64,000 nucleotides of DNA from positions 186,001-250,000 of the forward strand of contig CALAMI010000010.1 in assembly GCA_937925685.1 (NCBI GenBank), in the 5' to 3' direction. The notes under the pieces were generated by a model. It was not told the origin of the DNA and made no database searches. It worked only from the letters and a program-made list of their open reading frames with translations. The DNA is from Candidatus Binatia bacterium (GTDB taxonomy: Bacteria; Desulfobacterota; Binatia; HRBIN30). Position 1 is the stretch's first letter. Each line of letters starts with the position of its first letter. Below, piece after piece: positions 1 through 8,485 of the stretch. Position numbers and translations under genes: made by a program.

Positions 1-425
1 TGCACCGGGCGCTGTGCCCAGCCGACAAGCCCCAAACGGTTGGTTAATTCTTCCACGCGTTCTGCCGGTGCGGCAATTCTGTACAGGCGAGCGTAGAAGC
101 CAAGGTTTTCTTTCACGGTTAGCTGTGGGTACAGTAAGCTCGTATGGCCTGCGTAGCCGATACGCCGGCGAATAGAGTGGTTCTCCTCTTCGACAAGCTC
201 CCCGAAGAGTCTCAAGGCGCCTTCGGTGGGTCTGGAAATTGTTGCCAGCAATCTGAGCAGCGTCGTCTTCCCAGCTCCATTCGGTCCGACGAGGGCTATC
301 GTTTCTCCGACTGAAATGGAAACATTAATGGCTCGTAACGCCCATAAATGGCCAAATCGCTTACCCAGCCAGCGACCATCGACACACACTGTCGCTCCGG
401 AAGTAACACCCGCTTTTCGGGACAT
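1..425 (-). CDS. ccmA: CcmA-like ABC transporter ATP-binding protein (partial, C-terminus off the left edge)
   Basis: The minus-strand frame reads from ATG at 425 to the window edge without a stop, giving about 141 residues of an ABC ATPase N-terminal half. The Walker A motif GPNGAGKTT is followed by LLRLLATISRPTEG and then a Q-loop-region segment (HTSLLYPQLTVKENLGFYARLY). This short-loop style is typical of CcmA, the ATPase of the heme/cytochrome c maturation exporter, although other small ABC ATPases cannot be excluded. The Walker B and signature motifs lie outside the window. It is divergent from yceD. The several CxxCH proteins in the window fit a cytochrome c maturation role. Confidence 0.75.
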   Translation of the reverse strand, partial: MSRKAGVTSGATVCVDGRWLGKRFGHLWALRAINVSISVGETIALVGPNGAGKTTLLRLLATISRPTEGALRLFGELVEEENHSIRRRIGYAGHTSLLYPQLTVKENLGFYARLYRIAAPAERVEELTNRLGLVGWAQRPV

Positions 426-544
426 AGAAACTTTCTGCGCTCGTGGAGCTGTCTTGTAAAAAAGATCCGCCCGAAAAACAAAGCCGGAGTCAGCTCGGCT
501 GCCGAGCCCAAGCTTGCAGCATCATAGAGGCTCGGCTACCTAGA

Positions 545-1108
545 ATGAGCCGAAATTTACCTGTTAGAGCTAGCACCGTGAAGCTTGTCGTTCGAGACAT
601 TGAAGAACAAACTCGCCGAGTCCTCTACGAAGAACCCACTGCGTCGTTGAACGCCCGGTTGAGCAGTAGCACTGTGCGTGACTACGAGTTGCCGACGAAC
701 GCAAGTGTTCGCCTCGACTACTATCGAGTTGGCGTGGAAATCTTCGTGCAGGGCCACATCGAGGGGAAAGCCATCGGATACTGTGCGCGTTGCCTGGAAG
801 GCTACGTGTTCGACGTCGTGAACGACTTTTCCCTCGTCCTGCTGCCGCAGGAACAGTTGCCCCCAAACATGGAGCTTACCCAAGATGACTTGGACATTGT
901 GTACTACCAGGGTGATGAGATTGATCTGAGCCCGATTGTGGGCGAGCATATTTTGTTAGCCCTTCCAACGCGCCCGCTATGCAGCGAGTCCTGCCGGGGT
1001 TTGTGCCCGTACTGTGGAGTGAACAAAAATTTCGAGCAGTGCAGTTGCGAGACAAATCGAAGCGACCCCCGGTGGGCTGCCTTGCGTGAAATCAAACTGG
1101 ATCGCTAA
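545..1108 (+). CDS. yceD: YceD/DUF177 family protein
   Basis: This is a DUF177 (YceD) protein, the conserved gene upstream of rpmF in most bacteria. YceD is linked to 23S rRNA/ribosome maturation. Two cysteine pairs are visible: YCARC in the middle and a C-terminal cluster [14 protein letters not shown], which probably binds zinc. An ATG at 545 gives 187 residues. An in-frame GTG at 578 beginning [10 protein letters not shown] matches the usual family N-terminus better and may be the true start. An ATG at 443 is open but gives a low-complexity extension. The family is clear from the cysteine motifs and from rpmF immediately downstream. Confidence 0.87.
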   Translation: MSRNLPVRASTVKLVVRDIEEQTRRVLYEEPTASLNARLSSSTVRDYELPTNASVRLDYYRVGVEIFVQGHIEGKAIGYCARCLEGYVFDVVNDFSLVLLPQEQLPPNMELTQDDLDIVYYQGDEIDLSPIVGEHILLALPTRPLCSESCRGLCPYCGVNKNFEQCSCETNRSDPRWAALREIKLDR

Positions 1109-1179
1109 ACAGCGCGGCGCTCGGTTCCACGGCCAGACACGTGGAGTCTCAGTGGAGTTGCGCAGACGAGGAGAGTAGA

Positions 1180-1362
1180 ATGGCCGTACCAAAACGCAAA
1201 ACATCGAAATCGAAGCGTAACAAACGGCGCTCCCATCATGCGTTGGTTCCCCCTACAGTTGGGTTGTGCCCGCAGTGCGGGGAGCCGAAGCTTCCCCATC
1301 GTGTTTGTGCCCACTGTGGTTCATACCGTGGGCGTAAAGTCCTCGATATCGGCGCAGATTGA
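1180..1362 (+). CDS. rpmF: 50S ribosomal protein L32
   Basis: The 60-residue protein begins [17 protein letters not shown], the standard L32 N-terminus. It has two zinc-ribbon pairs, CPQCG and CAHCG, so it is the zinc-binding (C+) form. ATG 1180 is preceded by GAGGAGAG at 1169-1176. Its stop overlaps the fabD start by one base (TGATG), which implies translational coupling. In most genomes plsX and fabH follow rpmF; here fabD follows directly. Confidence 0.97.
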   Translation: MAVPKRKTSKSKRNKRRSHHALVPPTVGLCPQCGEPKLPHRVCAHCGSYRGRKVLDIGAD

Positions 1363-2294
1363 TGCGGGCAATCCTGGTCTTTCCCGGCCAAGGCTCGCAA
1401 GCCGTTGGTATGGGAAAGGCGATTTACGACCGGTTTTTGTACGTTCGCGACCTGTTTGCACAAGCCGACGACTTGCTTGGCTGGCAACTGAGTCGACTCT
1501 GTTTCGAGGGCCCGGCGGACCAGCTCGTGCTAACCGCAAATGCCCAGCCGGCGATCCTCTTGGTTAGTGTTGCTTATCTTCGGGTGTTACAGCGCGAGTT
1601 CGGTGTGGTTCCCCTGGCTGCGGCGGGCCACAGCTTGGGTGAAGTGAGCGCTTTGGTTGCGGCTGGCTCACTGGCTTTCCCCGATGCCTTGCGGCTGGTC
1701 CGTGAAAGAGGTGTTGCCATGCAGGCAGCAGTGCCACCGGGACAAGGTGCGATGGCTGCCATCCTCGGTCTCGATGCGTCCCAAGTTATGATGCTTTGCA
1801 AAGAGCACGCAAATGGGGCCGTTGTGTCCCCGGCAAACTTCAATGGTGCGGGCCAGATCGTGATTGCGGGACAGAGGGAGGGAGTGGAAAGGGTAGGCAA
1901 AGCCGCCCGAGCCGCTGGCGCCAAACGTGTTGTGCCGTTGCAGGTGAGCGCGCCATTTCATTGTGCTTTGATGGCGCCGGCTGCCCGCCGGTTGCAGGAG
2001 GTGCTGATCGAAGTCCCAGTGCAGCCTCCCAACTTTCCCGTCATCTCCAATGTCACAGCTCTCCCGTACCCTGAAGACGTCGCTGAGGCGAAGCGGCTGC
2101 TCGTGGAGCAAGTCACCGCCCCCGTGCAATGGGAGCAATGCCTGAGACAGCTCCAGAAATACCCGTCGAACAGAATGATCGAGGTTGGTCCAGGGAGGGT
2201 GTTGACAAGCTTGGCAAAGCGTGGCGTTCCTACTTGGACCTGCACTCCCGCCGAGGACTTGGATGAACTGTGGCGCTTGAAGGAGGAGGCGTGA
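1362..2294 (+). CDS. fabD: Malonyl-CoA:ACP transacylase
   Basis: FabD transfers malonyl from CoA to acyl carrier protein, supplying elongation units for type II fatty-acid synthesis in the cytoplasm. The 310-residue product has FPGQGSQ at the N-terminus, the nucleophile motif GHSLGE (Ser91), a downstream PFHCALM histidine motif and a C-terminal EVGPGRVLTSL. The ATG at 1362 overlaps the rpmF stop; a TTG one codon earlier is less likely. It sits between rpmF and fabG, and the 3' end overlaps the fabG start (GTGA). Confidence 0.97.
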   Translation: MRAILVFPGQGSQAVGMGKAIYDRFLYVRDLFAQADDLLGWQLSRLCFEGPADQLVLTANAQPAILLVSVAYLRVLQREFGVVPLAAAGHSLGEVSALVAAGSLAFPDALRLVRERGVAMQAAVPPGQGAMAAILGLDASQVMMLCKEHANGAVVSPANFNGAGQIVIAGQREGVERVGKAARAAGAKRVVPLQVSAPFHCALMAPAARRLQEVLIEVPVQPPNFPVISNVTALPYPEDVAEAKRLLVEQVTAPVQWEQCLRQLQKYPSNRMIEVGPGRVLTSLAKRGVPTWTCTPAEDLDELWRLKEEA

Positions 2295-3040
2295 AGCAAA
2301 CACTCCTCGGACAGGTAGCTGTAGTAACGGGTAGCTCGCGCGGTATCGGTCGGGCCATCGCTCAGCGCCTGGCGCGCGAGGGTGCAGTCGTTGTGGTTAA
2401 TTACCGGCAAAGTCAGGAGGCCGCCAAAGTTGTCGTCGACACAATTCGGGGGCAAGGTGGTCAGGCCGAGGCAGTCAGTTTCGATGTAAGTGACGCCCAA
2501 GCCGTGAACCACGCTATTCGGGACATCTTCAACCGGCACGGGCGGCTGGACATTCTGGTCAACAACGCAGGGGGTACGTTGGATCAACTTCTTCTGCGGC
2601 TCAGAGAGGATGAGTGGGAGCGAGTTTTACGGGTGAACCTTACTGGTACTTTTTTGTGTACCAAAGCAGCCCTGCGTTGGATGCTCCGGGCCCATTACGG
2701 GCGTATCGTCAACATCAGCTCGGTTGCCAGCCACCTGGGGAATGTTGGACAAACCGCGTACGCGGCCGCCAAAGCAGGAATTGAAGGTCTTACGCGGTCA
2801 TTGGCACGCGAGGTTGCGACGCGGAATATTACGGTAAACGTCGTTGCTCCTGGATTCATTGCCACGGATATGCTCGAGCAGTTACCGGACGTGTTGAAGC
2901 AGGCTTACCTGCAACTGATCCCTATGGGGCGCTGGGGAAAACCGGAAGAGGTTGCAGAGGTGGTCGTGTTTCTAGTACAGCCAGCGGCGGCTTACGTCAC
3001 CGGACAAGTCATCGGCGTGAATGGCGGACTGTACATGTAA
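2291..3040 (+). CDS. fabG: 3-oxoacyl-ACP reductase FabG
   Basis: NADPH-dependent reduction of 3-ketoacyl-ACP in fatty-acid elongation. This is a classical SDR of 249 residues: cofactor loop [12 protein letters not shown] at 91-94, and catalytic Asn116, Ser144, Tyr157 and Lys161 (YAAAK). I chose GTG 2291 over GTG 2270 because AGGAGG at 2281-2286 is correctly spaced only for 2291, and the shorter form begins at the usual FabG N-terminus. The start overlaps the fabD stop. Operon context supports FabG over other SDRs. Confidence 0.95.
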   Translation: MKQTLLGQVAVVTGSSRGIGRAIAQRLAREGAVVVVNYRQSQEAAKVVVDTIRGQGGQAEAVSFDVSDAQAVNHAIRDIFNRHGRLDILVNNAGGTLDQLLLRLREDEWERVLRVNLTGTFLCTKAALRWMLRAHYGRIVNISSVASHLGNVGQTAYAAAKAGIEGLTRSLAREVATRNITVNVVAPGFIATDMLEQLPDVLKQAYLQLIPMGRWGKPEEVAEVVVFLVQPAAAYVTGQVIGVNGGLYM

Positions 3041-3138
3041 GCACGGATCGAAAACATGAGCTCCGCAGTTTGGCTTGCTGCCTCCGGCAAACACAGCGGA
3101 CGTCAAGCGTTGCGGCGGAAAAGAGGAGGGTCTTCAGC

Positions 3139-3384
3139 ATGGCATCATCGGTCGAGGCGAAAGTTAAAGAAATTATTTGCGAGCAGCTTGGGGTAAGTGC
3201 GGAGGAGGTCACTCCCTCAGCCTCTTTTATCGAGGACCTTGGTGCTGACTCGCTCGATATCGTGGAACTGATCATGGCTCTCGAGGAAGAGTATAACCTG
3301 GAGATCAGTGACGAAGAGGCAGAAAAAATCCGTACGGTCCAAGATGTGATTGATTATATCGAATCCCATAAGCAAGGCGCCTGA
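3139..3384 (+). CDS. acpP: Acyl carrier protein
   Basis: An 81-residue acidic ACP whose phosphopantetheine attachment motif is [10 protein letters not shown] (Ser38). It carries growing acyl chains for the Fab enzymes. ATG 3139 is preceded by AGGAGGG at 3124-3130; an upstream in-frame extension from 3070 lacks family similarity and is rejected. The stop overlaps the glyA start (TGATG). In canonical clusters fabF follows acpP; here glyA does. Confidence 0.97.
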   Translation: MASSVEAKVKEIICEQLGVSAEEVTPSASFIEDLGADSLDIVELIMALEEEYNLEISDEEAEKIRTVQDVIDYIESHKQGA

Positions 3385-4634
3385 TGAGCGAGTTAGCACG
3401 CACCGATCCCGAGATTTACCGTATTCTCCGGCTCGAAGCCCAACGGCAAGAATACAATTTAGAGCTAATTGCTTCAGAAAATGTGGTGAGCCGGGCCGTT
3501 CTCGAAGCGCAGGGTTCCATTCTGACGAACAAATACGCAGAAGGGTACCCGGGCAGACGGTACTACGGGGGCTGCGAATACGTTGACGTCGTAGAGCAAC
3601 TGGCAATCGAACGCGCGAAAAAGCTTTTTGGAGCAGACTACGTCAATGTGCAGCCACACTCGGGCTCGCAAGCGAACATGGCCGTTTACTTCTCTCAGCT
3701 CGAGCCTGGCGACACTATTTTGGCCATGGACTTGTCACACGGCGGGCACTTGACCCATGGGAGCCCGGTAAACTTTTCGGGGCGGTTTTTTCGGGTAGTC
3801 CCTTACGGTGTGCGCCGGGAGGATGAGCGCGTCGATTACGAGCAAGTGGCCGAGCTGGCTCGTCGGCACCGACCGCGAATGATCGTGGTTGGATACAGTG
3901 CGTATCCGCGTGAAATTGACTTCGGTAGGTTTCGCGCCATTGCTGATGAGGTTGGTGCCACTGTCATGGCCGACATCGCGCACTTTGCAGGGCTGGTTGC
4001 TGCCGGACTTCACCCCTCTCCAGTTCCTTACTGTGAATTCGTGACCACAACGACCCATAAAACCTTACGCGGGCCGCGGGGGGGGATGATTATGTGCCGG
4101 GAGGAGTACGCGAAGAGCATTGCCTCGTCGGTTTTTCCCGGAAATCAGGGTGGCCCCCTGATGCACGTGATCGCCGCAAAAGCGGTGGCTTTCCAGGAAG
4201 CCTTGCGACCTGAATTTAAAGCGTACCAAGAACAGGTGGTACGCAATGCTCAGGCGTTGTGTGCTTCATTACAAGCCCGTGGTTTCCGTGCCGTCTCTGG
4301 GGGCACGGACAATCACCTCATGCTCATCGATCTCCGTCCGAGCGATCTGACCGGGAAGATGGCTCAGGAGACGTTGGACCGCGCACACATCACGGTCAAC
4401 AAGAACACGGTGCCCTTTGAGACTCGATCGCCTTTTGTAACGAGCGGGATTCGTATCGGTACGCCAGCGGTGACGACGCGTGGCATGAAGGAGAGGGAAA
4501 TGGAAGTCATTGCTGACTTCATTGCCCGAGCCTTGGAGAACGTCGGCAACGAGTCGCTTCTTGGTTCCATTGCCGACGATGTCATCTCCCTTTGTAAGAA
4601 GTTTCCTATCGGGTACGAGCGCTTGTTCGAATGA
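3384..4634 (+). CDS. glyA: Serine hydroxymethyltransferase
   Basis: PLP enzyme interconverting serine plus tetrahydrofolate with glycine plus 5,10-methylene-THF, the main source of one-carbon units. The 416-residue protein shows the family N-terminus [27 protein letters not shown], and the PLP lysine motif [14 protein letters not shown] (Lys226). The start overlaps the acpP stop and the end overlaps copC (ATGA), so it is embedded in a coupled operon. Length and motifs are standard. Confidence 0.97.
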   Translation: MSELARTDPEIYRILRLEAQRQEYNLELIASENVVSRAVLEAQGSILTNKYAEGYPGRRYYGGCEYVDVVEQLAIERAKKLFGADYVNVQPHSGSQANMAVYFSQLEPGDTILAMDLSHGGHLTHGSPVNFSGRFFRVVPYGVRREDERVDYEQVAELARRHRPRMIVVGYSAYPREIDFGRFRAIADEVGATVMADIAHFAGLVAAGLHPSPVPYCEFVTTTTHKTLRGPRGGMIMCREEYAKSIASSVFPGNQGGPLMHVIAAKAVAFQEALRPEFKAYQEQVVRNAQALCASLQARGFRAVSGGTDNHLMLIDLRPSDLTGKMAQETLDRAHITVNKNTVPFETRSPFVTSGIRIGTPAVTTRGMKEREMEVIADFIARALENVGNESLLGSIADDVISLCKKFPIGYERLFE

Positions 4635-5038
4635 TTTTCGGTGCATCGTCTGCGGTACGGCTCGTATGCATTTGGGTGGCTTGGGGAGTCACCTTGGTGT
4701 TGCCGGCATCGTCGTGGGCGCATGCTCGACTAGTTCGTTCCGAGCCAGCCAACCAAGCGGTGTTGGCCAGCCCGCCCAAGATGATCCGCCTATGGTTTAA
4801 TGAAATTCTCGATCGAGGGTTTCACTCGGTGGAGGTGTTCGAAGCGGCGCAGCTTGAGGAGAAGAAACGCAACAACTTGGTGGTAGGCCCCGTAGAGGTG
4901 AACCCTGCCGATCGAACCGAGCTTCGGGTCAAGCTCCCCGTTCTCGGTGTGGGGAAGTATGTGGTGGAATACCGTGTGCTGTCGCGCGATGGACACACGG
5001 CCCCGGGCCGCCTCACGTTCGAAATTCGCACGCCGTAG
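4631..5038 (+). CDS. copC: CopC-domain periplasmic copper-binding protein
   Basis: A 135-residue exported protein with a signal peptide of about 30 residues ending SSWA, so that mature protein would start [10 protein letters not shown]. An N-terminal histidine is the Cu(II)-brace ligand of CopC, and the other expected ligands are present as Asp120-Gly-His122 near the C-terminus. CopC binds periplasmic copper and hands it to CopD. The gene starts inside the last codons of glyA (ATGA overlap), and copD follows 36 bases downstream. The family assignment is strong; the direction of copper transport is inferred. Confidence 0.9.
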   Translation: MIFGASSAVRLVCIWVAWGVTLVLPASSWAHARLVRSEPANQAVLASPPKMIRLWFNEILDRGFHSVEVFEAAQLEEKKRNNLVVGPVEVNPADRTELRVKLPVLGVGKYVVEYRVLSRDGHTAPGRLTFEIRTP

Positions 5039-5074
5039 CCACCGCTTCCTGTTGCGGCTGTCACTTCGTGCGTC

Positions 5075-6691
5075 GTGGAACACTCTCTTCTTCACGGACT
5101 GCAACTCGTTGGGTTGATCGTTGTCGGTGGTAGCTTCTGGTTTTGTATCCTTGCTCGTCTCGTTCGCCTGGATCGTGAGAACGCAGAATCTCAAAGCGTA
5201 GCCCGCCGATGGGGGCGCCGTGCGAGTTGGGCGGCAAGTGCCGCTGGTGTGGCCGACTTATTCGTACAAGTAGCCGAAGCGGAGGGGCGCACCGTTTTCG
5301 GGGGCGTTTCGTTGGCGGTCGTGACCTCTTTTGTGAGCACGACCACGGTGGGTCAGCTCGGCCTTGCTCGTTGCGTCACACTTTTCTTCGTGGGTGTGGC
5401 TCTTTTGAGTTCCACGGTGTCTGGTCTGGTTATCGCTTTCATCCTGTATGTGCTTTCGGTCACCTGTGCAGCCTTGGTCAGTCACGCGGCAGCGCAGCCC
5501 ACGGGTACGATTGCGGCCGTGGCCTTGCATTTGACACACCTTGGTGCGTTGTCCGCCTGGATCGGGGGCGTTTTGCACCTGTGGTTACAGCGTCACCTTT
5601 GGGTGGAACTCAGGTCTCCCGACCGGAGTCTGGCGTGGGTTCGGCTACTACAGAGCTTTTCCCCTCTCGCCCTAACAGCTTCAGCCAGCGTGGTGGCAAC
5701 CGGGGTTGTCAGCGCGGTGCAGTACGTGCACTCCCCCTGGGATCTGCTGTTTTCCGCCTACGGGATCAGTCTGCTTCTGAAACTCATTCTGGTGGTTCCG
5801 ATTCTAATAGCGGGGGCGATCAACTTTTTGATTGCGGTCCCCGCACTGAAGCAAACCAGTCGACAATTTTCGGCTGTCCTTTGGCACTCTGCAGCGACAC
5901 GTTTTCGGCGTAGCTTGGAGCTCGAGGTTACTGCCGCGCTTCTCGCGATTGCTGTAGCGGGAATTGTCGGCTCGGTGTCGCCTCCAGGAAGGGATGGAGC
6001 CGTCAGTCTAACCCGCGAACAGGTTGCCACGTTATTGCGGCCCAAGTTTCCGCGGGCCTCCTTTGTGGATCCTCACTTATTTGTCGGCGATTCGGAGCGA
6101 AACCGTTTTGACCTGATGTACTCGGAGTTCATGCACAACTGGTCCGGTATTGGCGTCATCCTTATGGGAAGTCTTTGGCTTTGGCAAAGCACCCGTGGAA
6201 GAGGCGGCGAGCTAGCCACAAAGTTGTGGCCCGTTCTGTTGGTTCCATTCGCGCTGTTCATTTCGATTTTTGCCGATCCCGAGGTCTTTTTACTTCGACA
6301 AGTAACGTGGCGGGAAGCCCTGAGCGATCCCGTAGTTTTAGAGCATCAAGTTGGGGCGCTGATGGTGTTCGTGTTTGCTTGGCTGGGGTGGCGGGATCGC
6401 TACCGGGAACCCCTCCACCGACCGCTGGGCCCTGCCCTGCCTCTGCTCATGATGCTAGGTAGCTTGCTTCTTCTTGGGCACGCTCACGCCTCGGTGCGAT
6501 CAACGCAGGAGCTGACGAACCTGATTAATGTCCAGCACGCGGTTTTCGGTACACTCGGCCTCATCGCCGGGGCAACGCGTTGGCTGATGATTCGGGAGCT
6601 TTTGCCGGCCAGGGTGGGACGGCTCGTTTGGCCATTGATGATCATCCTCCTAGGAGTGCTGATGGCGTTTTTCTATCGCGAGTTGGTTTGA
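5075..6691 (+). CDS. copD: CopD-family copper resistance/uptake membrane protein
   Basis: A 538-residue polytopic inner-membrane protein starting at GTG 5075, the only start after an in-frame stop. It has about 12-14 hydrophobic segments. The central part (about 150-300) contains the CopD-type segments LTHLGALSAWIGG and LLLKLILVVPIL. A soluble loop around 310-360 precedes a second membrane block. CopD is thought to move copper received from CopC across the membrane. The order copC-copD and the family features support the call. Its 3' end overlaps the convergent transporter gene by 42 bases. Confidence 0.85.
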   Translation: MEHSLLHGLQLVGLIVVGGSFWFCILARLVRLDRENAESQSVARRWGRRASWAASAAGVADLFVQVAEAEGRTVFGGVSLAVVTSFVSTTTVGQLGLARCVTLFFVGVALLSSTVSGLVIAFILYVLSVTCAALVSHAAAQPTGTIAAVALHLTHLGALSAWIGGVLHLWLQRHLWVELRSPDRSLAWVRLLQSFSPLALTASASVVATGVVSAVQYVHSPWDLLFSAYGISLLLKLILVVPILIAGAINFLIAVPALKQTSRQFSAVLWHSAATRFRRSLELEVTAALLAIAVAGIVGSVSPPGRDGAVSLTREQVATLLRPKFPRASFVDPHLFVGDSERNRFDLMYSEFMHNWSGIGVILMGSLWLWQSTRGRGGELATKLWPVLLVPFALFISIFADPEVFLLRQVTWREALSDPVVLEHQVGALMVFVFAWLGWRDRYREPLHRPLGPALPLLMMLGSLLLLGHAHASVRSTQELTNLINVQHAVFGTLGLIAGATRWLMIRELLPARVGRLVWPLMIILLGVLMAFFYRELV

Positions 6692-8065
6692 GGGGGAAAA
6701 GTTCCCCCGCGATGACTGAGAGGCTGTTTTTTGCCGTCGGATGGCCAGTGCCCTTTGCAGATCGGCTATGTCTCGGGCGCTCCAACGAAGACGGCGCATT
6801 GTCATAAAGCCAAAGGCGTGTGAAGCAACCTGTAGGGGACCGACAATCCACAGGAGCCGCCACGCTTGTTCGGGTTGCAGCCCTTCCGCGCCGGCCGGCC
6901 CTCCGAGCAACGAGAGTATTCCCCCGCCTAGCAACGCGCCCAAAGCTCCCATGGTCTTTAATCCAAGGGTCCAAATGCCAAAATAGGCGCCTTCGCGCCT
7001 TTCTCCAGTCTGCCATTCGTCCATGTCGATAATGTCGATGGCACTTGACATCGCCAGTGTAATCGACCCCATGGCGATTCCCCCTGCAGCCGCAAATACG
7101 AGCATCGCCACTTTATTCCCTGGGGGCACCAGGAACCAACCCCAGGGGACGAGGCATCCGAATGCGAGGCCGTAAAGAAGCGCTTGATGCTTCCCTACCT
7201 TTTGCGAGAGGTGACGCCACAGCGGAAAGGAGGTCACAAAGGCAAGCCCGAAGGCCAAAGCAATGAAAGGAAAGAAGCTGTAGAGCCCCAGCCAGTATTT
7301 GATGACAAAAAGCTGTACAGCGTTGCCTAGCGATCCCGCCAAGGTCATAGCACAAAACACGGCAAAGACCCGCTGAAATGCGCGATTACTCAACGTGTGC
7401 CGTAAGCCGGTGAGAAAATGGTCCCAGCTAGGTGGGGGCGGAGCGACCGAGCGCTGCTCTCGAACGCCTAACCCAGTGGCAACGCCGCTTGCCAGCATGA
7501 GTAGCCCGAGCACGGCAGCGGCGACAGCAAAGCCGACGCGCTGGTCTTCGAAATGCGCTGCTATTGCTACTGGTGCTGCCGCGCCCGCCAGGGTGCCTAC
7601 GATTCCAAACGAGGCGCGGATTTGTACTACACTCGTACGCTCATGATAATCATCGGTCAGTTCCGCGCTCCATGCTAGGTAGGGCGTTGCGTACAGGGTA
7701 AAGACCGTCATCAGGCCGATGTATGAGAACACGAGGTACGCCAGGATGCCCGTCTCAGACCACGAAGGCGGCGCGAAGAGGAGATAAAAGCCTATCGCGA
7801 TGGGAACCGTGGCTCCGAGAACGAAGGGCTTGCGCCGCCCCCATCTAGAGCGCGTGGTGTCAGAAATGTAGCCGACAACGGGGTCAGTGACGGCATCCCA
7901 GAACCGGCCCAAAAACACTGCCGCACCTACGAGGTAGGGAGCCACCTGCACCACGTCGACGTAAAAGAACAACAAGAATTGGCTCAGGGCAGCATTCTTG
8001 ACGCTGACCGTGATCTCCCCTACCCCGTAAAGAAGCTTCACTGACCAAGCTAAGCGTGCACTCAT
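6650..8065 (-). CDS. GPH-family (MelB-like) sugar/cation symporter of the MFS
   Basis: A 471-residue membrane protein with about 12 predicted segments. Glycoside-pentoside-hexuronide family features include KLLYGVGE at the N-terminus, GRFWDAVTDPVVGYISD and RSRWGRRKPF in the first cytoplasmic loop, and a central hydrophilic loop. These proteins import sugars or related solutes with H+ or Na+; the substrate cannot be told. ATG 8065 matches the family start; an in-frame TTG at 8158 would add an untypical leader. No strong Shine-Dalgarno precedes 8065, but a strong one lies at the mini-ORF upstream. Confidence 0.85.
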   Translation of the reverse strand: MSARLAWSVKLLYGVGEITVSVKNAALSQFLLFFYVDVVQVAPYLVGAAVFLGRFWDAVTDPVVGYISDTTRSRWGRRKPFVLGATVPIAIGFYLLFAPPSWSETGILAYLVFSYIGLMTVFTLYATPYLAWSAELTDDYHERTSVVQIRASFGIVGTLAGAAAPVAIAAHFEDQRVGFAVAAAVLGLLMLASGVATGLGVREQRSVAPPPPSWDHFLTGLRHTLSNRAFQRVFAVFCAMTLAGSLGNAVQLFVIKYWLGLYSFFPFIALAFGLAFVTSFPLWRHLSQKVGKHQALLYGLAFGCLVPWGWFLVPPGNKVAMLVFAAAGGIAMGSITLAMSSAIDIIDMDEWQTGERREGAYFGIWTLGLKTMGALGALLGGGILSLLGGPAGAEGLQPEQAWRLLWIVGPLQVASHAFGFMTMRRLRWSARDIADLQRALAIRRQKTASQSSRGNFSPSNQLAIEKRHQHS

Positions 8066-8161
8066 TGAGCGGGTGCAATCGGTAGCTTTACTTAGTTCGC
8101 AAGCCAACTGGCTCGGCGATGCTTGAGCGAAGTGACAACCTGAGCGGCCGCGTAACAAGGT

Positions 8162-8173
8162 TCAACGGCTCAT
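8162..8173 (-). other. Mini-ORF (Met-Ser-Arg-stop) with strong Shine-Dalgarno upstream of the symporter
   Basis: On the minus strand AGGAGG followed by seven bases leads to ATG AGC CGT TGA. It is in frame with the downstream symporter reading frame, and TTG follows after one further codon. It could be a leader mini-cistron, an early nonsense mutation of an older start, or chance. This is seen directly; function is unknown. Confidence 0.35.
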
Positions 8174-8370
8174 GATTTTTCCTCCTCGGGAGGCTCAGGC
8201 TTACGGTCTAGCGGTCCGCGTAGGCAAGTCTGGCGTTACCCTCGTCGCCAAAGGCAAATCCCTTGTCTGGCAGCCTGGCAGTTCGGCGGTGGCGCGAGTC
8301 ACAACGGTTTTCACGCACACCCTCGCCGCCCCCGCTAGACGTTGAGTCGCCTTTTCGCGGCCCGCCGGAC

Positions 8371-8398
8371 TTGTTGGCGTGCGGCCTGCAGGTATAAA
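8371..8398 (+). promoter_or_regulatory. Candidate sigma-70 promoter for the PAS histidine kinase
   Basis: TTGTTG (8371-8376), 16-base spacer, TATAAA (8393-8398). It lies upstream of both possible kinase starts (8423 and 8486). Assigned by eye only. Confidence 0.4.
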
Positions 8399-8485
8399 AA
8401 ACCATAAAAGAGCTATGTGTGATTGTCGCAAGACGTTATTCATAAAAGTGGGTCAAAGCTGCTGCGAAGGGGGGCTGGCTCGGCG

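Larger units (their letters stand above)
8066..8485. other. Intergenic region between divergent symporter and kinase genes
   Basis: 420 bases with no convincing gene. It holds a candidate plus-strand promoter at 8371-8398 and the mini-ORF at 8162-8173. A hairpin CCTCC-TCG-GGAGG lies near 8181-8193. A 15-base direct repeat (CTGGCTCGGCGATGC) occurs at 8108-8122 and 8475-8489. Confidence 0.6.

Noticed and set aside
5209-5913. 234-codon frame inside copD
   Set aside because: It overlaps the well supported CopD frame in the same strand and has an unlikely composition.
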